Assembly (NCBI RefSeq): GCF_030815485.1
Contig: NZ_JAUSWV010000002.1
Location: 3,658,001 to 3,722,000, forward strand
Direction of reading: 5' to 3'
Length of the DNA: 64,000 bases
Origin: Streptomyces rishiriensis
GTDB taxonomy: Bacteria > Actinomycetota > Actinomycetes > Streptomycetales > Streptomycetaceae
A program made the translations under genes and the position numbers. This document shows, one piece after another, positions 59,510-64,000 of this stretch; the first letter of the stretch is position 1; each line of letters begins with the position of its first letter. The notes below the pieces were generated by a model. The model worked only from the letters and a program-made list of their open reading frames with translations, did no database searches and was not told where the DNA came from.

Positions 59510-60157
59510 TCAGGCCTGGCGCAGATCCTCCATGGTCACGGCCGAACCCGGCAGGACCGAAGGGGCCGGGGCCCGCAGTCCGTCGAGGAACACCTGAAGG
59601 TGGCGGTGGACGAAACGGTCGGCGTTCAGGCAGCCGGTACCGGCCGGGGGCCGGCTGAGCTGAGCCACCGCGATCATCACGTCTCCCACGCCGACGTCGG
59701 GCCTGAGCTGCCCGGCCGCCTTCGCACGGTCCATGACCTCCTCGATGATCCGCTCGACCCGTTCGCGCGCGGTTTCGAGGTCGGGGTGGTGCTCGTCGAA
59801 GGTGCTGGAGATCATCGGGCACAGCGCGCTGAGCCGTTCATCGGCGGAGGCGTGCACGAACCGCTCCAGCGCCCCGAACGCGTCCCTCTCGGCGAGGGCG
59901 ACCTGTCCGTGCTGGACCATGCGGTCCAGCACGGAGCAGACGACCTCACGCACCAGGGCGTCACGGTCGGGGAAGTTCCGGTACACCGTGGCATTCCCGA
60001 CACCGGCCCGGCGAGCGATCTCGTCGAGCGGCACATCGGCACCGAACTCGACGAGCATCTCGCGGGCGGCGGTGACGATCCGCTCCCGGTTGCGCAGAGC
60101 GTCGGCACGGGGCCGGGTCGCCTTGCGCACGGTGGGGGTAGCGGTCGCGGTCTGCAC
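59510..60157 (-). CDS. TetR-family regulator of the DHA2 exporter
   Basis: 215 residues. ALRNRERIVTAAREMLVEFG and DVPLDEIARRAGVGNATVYR then NFPDRDALVREV form the TetR helix-turn-helix with the NFPDRD loop typical of exporter regulators; the C-terminal SBP/TetR_C-like domain follows (VGDVMIAVAQLSRPPAG). GTG 60157 with AAGGAG six bases upstream; longer frames add repeat-derived sequence. Confidence 0.88.
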   Translation of the reverse strand: MQTATATPTVRKATRPRADALRNRERIVTAAREMLVEFGADVPLDEIARRAGVGNATVYRNFPDRDALVREVVCSVLDRMVQHGQVALAERDAFGALERFVHASADERLSALCPMISSTFDEHHPDLETARERVERIIEEVMDRAKAAGQLRPDVGVGDVMIAVAQLSRPPAGTGCLNADRFVHRHLQVFLDGLRAPAPSVLPGSAVTMEDLRQA

Positions 60158-60665
60158 GGTGCACTCCTTCTGACGTTCGACGTTTCGACGTATCTGAGTA
60201 TCTGCGTATCTGCGTTTGGACGGATCCACGTATCGACGCTGATGGCGATCCGGGGATCGACTCCCCGTTTCGCTCGGACACATGGCTAAACGGGGATGGC
60301 GTCCCCGGTTATTTCCCAAACCCCGAAGTTTCTTCATGTGACCTGGGTCACACGTCTCTCACGGCCGGAGTCGAGCCGGACCGGGCGGACCGGAGCGGCG
60401 GACGGAGGCCCACCGGGAACGGGCGGACCGAGGCGGACCGGAGCGGGCGAACCGGGGCGGAGATGAGCTCACAGCCGTAGCCGGGACCACCAGGAGACGA
60501 GTGCGACCAGGGGGGATGTGAGCACGTGAACGGTACCGCCACAGCCGTACCGGCCGGTAATCCACGATCGGTCTCCTCCAGCGCGCGCCCGCGTGCACCC
60601 CGTCGGAGGGTGATCGAAAGGGTGCAGCCGGTGACCTGTGGCTGCCTGGAGCGAAAGGCCCCTGC
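60158..60665. other. 508-bp spacer between TetR and M6 peptidase genes
   Basis: No convincing gene. Contents: 9-bp GTATCTGCG repeats (about 60189-60213) upstream of tetR, a Crp-type site (60337-60352), and degenerate GGCGGACCGGAGC repeats (about 60370-60465). Confidence 0.55.
60337..60352. promoter_or_regulatory. Consensus-type Crp/FNR-family binding site
   Basis: TGTGACCTGGGTCACA equals TGTGA-N6-TCACA with symmetric extension to 7-bp arms. It is 180 bp upstream of the tetR start and 314 bp upstream of the M6 peptidase start. Streptomyces Crp recognises a related GTG-N6-CAC motif. Confidence 0.6.
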
Positions 60666-61991
60666 ATGCAGCCGCAGCCCCTGCGCACCGCCCCGGCCCG
60701 CGCAGGCGAGCCACTGCGCCGTCGGATACGCCCGCGCCGCGTCGCCGCCCTCGTCTCCGTCTCCGTGCTGACGCTGACGGTCAGCACGTCGGCCGGATCA
60801 GGACGCCTCGCGCCCGTCCCCGGTGCGACGACGGCCGGCGCGGGCCCTGTCTCCGTGGCCCGTTCCTCCGCCCTCGCCCCCTGCATGATCAACGGCCGCG
60901 CCACCGTCCAGATGTCGGAGGGCCTGCCCACACCCGGCGGCTACTCCCGCTCCACCGGCACCGTCCGCGCCCTCACCCTGATGATCGACTTCTCCGACGC
61001 GCCCGGCCGGGGCAGCGCGCTCAGCCGCTACCGCGAGTTCTTCCCGCAGACCGGGGAATGGTTCCGCACGGCGTCCTACGGCCGACTCGACTACCGCGCC
61101 GAGACGCCGATCCGGCGCTGGCTGCGCATGCCCAAGCCGTTCCGCGAGTACGGCATAGAGCGCGGCGCGCCCTTCGATCCCGGCTACCGCGAACTCGTCC
61201 AGGACATCGTGGCCTCCGCCGACCCGACGGTGGACTTCCGCTCGTACGACCTTCTGAACGTGCTCGTCACCCCGAACGCGGGTCCCTCCGCCCTGGACAC
61301 GGTCCTTTCGGTGACGTTCGCCGGCAACGCGGAGGCACCGGTCGCCGACGGCGTGACCGTGGCGAACGCCTCCTTCGTGTACTCCCGCCAGGACGACGGC
61401 TCAGGCTCCTACGACCGCACCGGTTACCGCGTACTCCCCCACGAGAACGGCCATGTCTTCGGCTTGCCCGACCTCTACACCCAGGAGGGCGGGGGCGCCG
61501 TCGGCCACTGGGACATCATGAGCGAGGACTGGGGCGCCAACAACGATCTGCTCGGCTGGCACAAGTGGAAACTCGGCTGGCTGGACGCCTCCCAGATCGC
61601 CTGCGCGGCCTCACCGGGCACGACGGAGTACCCGCTGACCCCCCTCTCCCGCACGGCCGGCCCGAAGCTGATCTTCGTCCCGTTGAGCGAGCGCACCGGT
61701 TACGCCGTCGAACTGCGCGCCCGCGGCGGAAACGACGAGTCGGTGTGCCGGTCGGGCGTCCTCATCTACAAGGTTGACGCGGACGTCGACACCGGCATGG
61801 GCCCGGTCACGGTCTACGACTCCCACACCGACAGCGGTGGCTGCACCCGCAGCCCCAACGTCCACGCGGAACTCTCCGACGCCCCCTTCGCGCCGGGCGA
61901 GACGTTCAAGGATCCCAAGAGGGGCATCCGTATCTCGGTGGTGGCGGCGGACCTGAAGGGCGACTACCGCGTACGGGTGAGCCGGGGGTAG
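60666..61991 (+). CDS. Secreted M6-type metalloprotease
   Basis: 441 residues. A twin-arginine-like basic N-terminus (LRRRIRPRRVAALVSVSVL) and hydrophobic core suggest a signal peptide. The catalytic zinc motif is HENGHVFGLPDLY starting at His259 (HExxH-x5-D), typical of immune-inhibitor-A/M6 peptidases, followed by WDIMSEDWGANND and LGWHKWKLGWLD. ATG 60666, AAAGG about nine bases upstream. An extracellular protease role is likely; the substrate is unknown. Confidence 0.9.
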   Translation: MQPQPLRTAPARAGEPLRRRIRPRRVAALVSVSVLTLTVSTSAGSGRLAPVPGATTAGAGPVSVARSSALAPCMINGRATVQMSEGLPTPGGYSRSTGTVRALTLMIDFSDAPGRGSALSRYREFFPQTGEWFRTASYGRLDYRAETPIRRWLRMPKPFREYGIERGAPFDPGYRELVQDIVASADPTVDFRSYDLLNVLVTPNAGPSALDTVLSVTFAGNAEAPVADGVTVANASFVYSRQDDGSGSYDRTGYRVLPHENGHVFGLPDLYTQEGGGAVGHWDIMSEDWGANNDLLGWHKWKLGWLDASQIACAASPGTTEYPLTPLSRTAGPKLIFVPLSERTGYAVELRARGGNDESVCRSGVLIYKVDADVDTGMGPVTVYDSHTDSGGCTRSPNVHAELSDAPFAPGETFKDPKRGIRISVVAADLKGDYRVRVSRG

Positions 61992-62327
61992 CCAGACCGG
62001 CCAGGTGGATGCGGGCGGAAAAGACGGGGCAGGCGGACGGAGTCACGCGGCCCGCGGGGCGACCACGGCTACCGTAGGCCTCCCCGACGCCGTATCACCA
62101 CGCACGACCAAGCACCCACACCCACACCCCCACCCAGCGGGCAAGCACCCACACCACGAGCACGCACCCACGGGCACGCACGAACCCCCATGCCCGAGCA
62201 CGTACACAGTCCCCCGCCACCCGCCACCCGCCATCCACCCCGACTGCTGCACGCCGCCGCCACTGCACAGCACGTTGTCCCTGCCCCCACCGCCAGTTCC
62301 ACCGCCGTATCGGAGAGCCGAGCAGTT
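61992..62327. other. 336-bp spacer with C/A-rich repeats
   Basis: No gene supported. A CACCCACAC-rich run with CACGCACCC and CACGAGCAC variants covers about 62107-62215. The IclR-type gene is preceded by weak ribosome-site sequence only. Confidence 0.55.
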
Positions 62328-63953
62328 ATGTCCGCGAAGACGACCGCATCCGTTCCGGCCTCGGTTCCGGCCTCGGTTCCGGTTCCGGTCCTGGAGGCGG
62401 GGCAGGCGCCGACGGAGGCGGTTTCGCCACTGATCCGCGGGATCGCCGTGTTGCGGCAGCTGACCGAAGCGGGCGGCACGATGAGCCTGAGCGGGCTGGA
62501 GCGGTCCACCGGCCTCGCCCGGTCCACGGTCGACCGCATCACCGCGACCCTCACCCGCATGGGGTACGTCCGTCTCGACGGCCGCGACGCGACCCTCACC
62601 CCGCACGTCATGGAGCTGGGCAACGCCTACCTGGCCGCGCTGCGCCTGCCCGCGCTGCTGTCCGCCCGCGCGGACCGCCTGGCCGACGAACTGGACGAGT
62701 CCGTGTCCCTGGCGGTCGCCGACCGCGACGGCATCCGCTTCATCCACCAGGCGACCCGCCGCCGCGCGATGTCCCTGAGCTTCCGCATCGGCGACCTGCT
62801 CCCCGCCGAACGCACCGCGCCGGGACCGCTGTTCGCGACGGAGTGGACGGACGAGGAGTGGCAGGCCTGGCGCGCCCGCAGGACGCGGGATCCGCAGAAC
62901 AGCGACTTCCCGACCGTGCCGCCGCCGCCCCCGCAGAGCGCGTCGAGCGACGAGGACTTCATCCGCAGGACCGCGCGGGCGGCGGAGGAGAACTGCGCCC
63001 TGGACGACCAGCTGATCGAACCGGGGCTGGTCGCGGTCTCCGTCCCGGTACGGGATCCGCGCACCGCCCGGATCGCGTGCGTGGCGAACGTCGTCAGCCA
63101 TACGAGCCGGCACACGTCGGCGGACCTGCGCGAGACGCTCCTCCCCCGCCTCCGTCTGGCCGTGGCCGCGATGGAGGAGGACCTGCGCCGGGCACCGCGC
63201 CCCGAACAGGATCCGCCCTCTGCGGGACTGGCGACCTGGACCGGCGCGTCGAAGCAGGAGCTGGGCCGCGGATTCGTCGAGTCCCTGGCCCGGGGCCTGA
63301 CCGTCCTGGCGGCGTTCGACGAGAGCCGGGCGGAGCTGACCCTCACGGAGGTCGCGAAGGCGACCGGCCTGGCGAGGGCGACGGCCCGCCGCGCCCTGAT
63401 CACCTACGAGCACCTGGGTTTGGTGACCCCCACGCCCCGCCGCGCGTTCGCCCTCACTCCCCAGGTCCTCTCCCTCGGCTTCCCGCCCCTCTCCCGCACG
63501 TCCCTCCCCCGGATCGCGACCCCTCACCTGACGGCGCTGACGGACGCCATCCAGGAGACGACCTCCCTGGCGGTCCTGACCGAGCGGGGCGACGAGATCC
63601 AGTACACGGCCCGGGCTACCGCGAACCACGTCATGAGCGTGGACATCGCAGTGGGCACCCGGCTCCCGGCCGCCTCCACATCCATGGGCCGCCTCCTCCT
63701 GACCGGCCCGGCGGCGGAGGCGTCCTACACCCTCATCGACGAGGAACCGGAACAGGGCGTACGGGCGATCGCGGTCCCGATCCACGACCGGGCCGGCCGG
63801 GTGATCGCCGCCCTCGACGCGGCGACCCACGTCGCCCGCCGCACAGCCGAGGAGTGCGTCCACGACATCCTCCCGGCCCTCCTCACTACCGCCTCCCACA
63901 TCGAGACAGACCTCCACACAGCCGCCCGCTTCACCCACGTCCCCCTGACCTGA
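62328..63953 (+). CDS. Tandem double IclR-family regulator
   Basis: 541 residues, twice the usual length. Module 1: HTH at about 30-95 (PLIRGIAVLRQLTEAGG then LERSTGLARSTVDRITATLT) and an IclR effector domain to about 285. Module 2: HTH at about 310-375 (FVESLARGLTVLAAFDESRA then VAKATGLARATARRALITYE) and a second, shorter effector domain with ASTSMGRLLLTGP. Both HTHs keep recognition-helix residues. IclR proteins often control aromatic or acetate catabolism. ATG 62328 after a V-P-A-S repeat leader choice; a longer frame from 62190 exists. The target is outside the window. Confidence 0.88.
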   Translation: MSAKTTASVPASVPASVPVPVLEAGQAPTEAVSPLIRGIAVLRQLTEAGGTMSLSGLERSTGLARSTVDRITATLTRMGYVRLDGRDATLTPHVMELGNAYLAALRLPALLSARADRLADELDESVSLAVADRDGIRFIHQATRRRAMSLSFRIGDLLPAERTAPGPLFATEWTDEEWQAWRARRTRDPQNSDFPTVPPPPPQSASSDEDFIRRTARAAEENCALDDQLIEPGLVAVSVPVRDPRTARIACVANVVSHTSRHTSADLRETLLPRLRLAVAAMEEDLRRAPRPEQDPPSAGLATWTGASKQELGRGFVESLARGLTVLAAFDESRAELTLTEVAKATGLARATARRALITYEHLGLVTPTPRRAFALTPQVLSLGFPPLSRTSLPRIATPHLTALTDAIQETTSLAVLTERGDEIQYTARATANHVMSVDIAVGTRLPAASTSMGRLLLTGPAAEASYTLIDEEPEQGVRAIAVPIHDRAGRVIAALDAATHVARRTAEECVHDILPALLTTASHIETDLHTAARFTHVPLT

Positions 63954-64000
63954 CCCCCACACCCCTCCAACCCGCATCCGGTACGCTGACGCCTGTGACC

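Noticed and set aside
62107..62215. C/A-rich run as a coding leader of the IclR-type gene
   Set aside because: The frame from 62190 yields Pro/His-rich sequence absent from IclR proteins; ATG 62328 is adequate.
63995..64000. GTG at the end of the window as a new gene start
   Set aside because: Only six bases are visible, so nothing supports it.

Overview
The window is chromosomal DNA of a Streptomyces species or close relative. The support is very high G+C with strong third-position bias, GTG/TTG starts, GC-only hairpin terminators, a HrdD-type sigma factor behind a SigR-type promoter, a SepX-like division protein, and many TetR/MarR/MFS pairs. From memory, and unchecked, the order galU-moeA-moaC-...-sepX, mscL, fruRKA and hrdD resembles the core region around SCO3178-SCO3210 of S. 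coelicolor. Apart from one IS5-type insertion sequence, nothing looks like a genomic island, prophage, CRISPR array or biosynthetic cluster.

Layout. 1-2.6 kb: end of an OhrR-type repressor, the peroxide reductase ohr, a beta-lactamase-fold hydrolase and a DUF1876 protein. 2.8-7.5 kb: EamA transporter, YbaK-type deacylase, a small membrane protein, and a TetR/MMPL export pair. 7.6-11.4 kb: a tricorn-type protease and a repeat-rich CsbD-like protein. 11.5-15.8 kb: a three-gene Baeyer-Villiger cassette (monooxygenase, alpha/beta hydrolase, SDR; ATGA overlaps) divergent from a MerR regulator. 16-17.4 kb: exonuclease III and a GNAT. 17.5-22.9 kb: response regulator and kinase divergent from an ABC ATPase/FtsX permease pair. 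22.9-29.4 kb: tRNA-Ala(CGC) and the minus-strand run galU, moeA/glp, moaC, mog, rimJ-like, sepX, with 5-FTHF cyclo-ligase divergent. 29.4-36.7 kb: membrane-anchored penicillin acylase, a cation/proton antiporter that seems to start at CTG, an IS inserted exactly at the antiporter stop codon, and an MFS protein.

36.7-44.7 kb: FmdB-type protein behind a CIRCE-like operator, MTA phosphorylase, SAF-domain protein, mscL, LtrA-like protein, P1-family peptidase, L,D-transpeptidase lipoprotein and a DUF6227-like protein. 44.9-49.3 kb: fruR-fruK-fruA, with an unusual 589-bp spacer carrying 51-bp repeats between fruK and fruA. 49.5-53.2 kb: DHA2 exporter, WYL regulator, TetR with a repeat insert. 53.2-57.6 kb: an 820-bp gene-free stretch with a 7-bp x13 repeat, hrdD, a GNAT, a DODA-type dioxygenase divergent from a MarR regulator. 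57.6-64 kb: DHA2 exporter with TetR, an M6-type secreted metalloprotease, and a tandem double-IclR regulator.

Two themes recur. Several genes pair a transporter or enzyme with an adjacent regulator and a visible palindrome between them. Short tandem repeats are unusually common: in low-complexity protein segments (SepX, TetR, hydrolase, tricorn, CsbD-like, kinase tail) and in spacers just after stop codons, where some repeats run from one stop codon to the facing one. No wholly new system can be demonstrated from sequence alone. The best leads are the gephyrin-like/SepX operon, the Baeyer-Villiger cassette, the fruK-fruA spacer, the stop-codon repeats, the CTG start, and the CIRCE-like and Crp-like sites.
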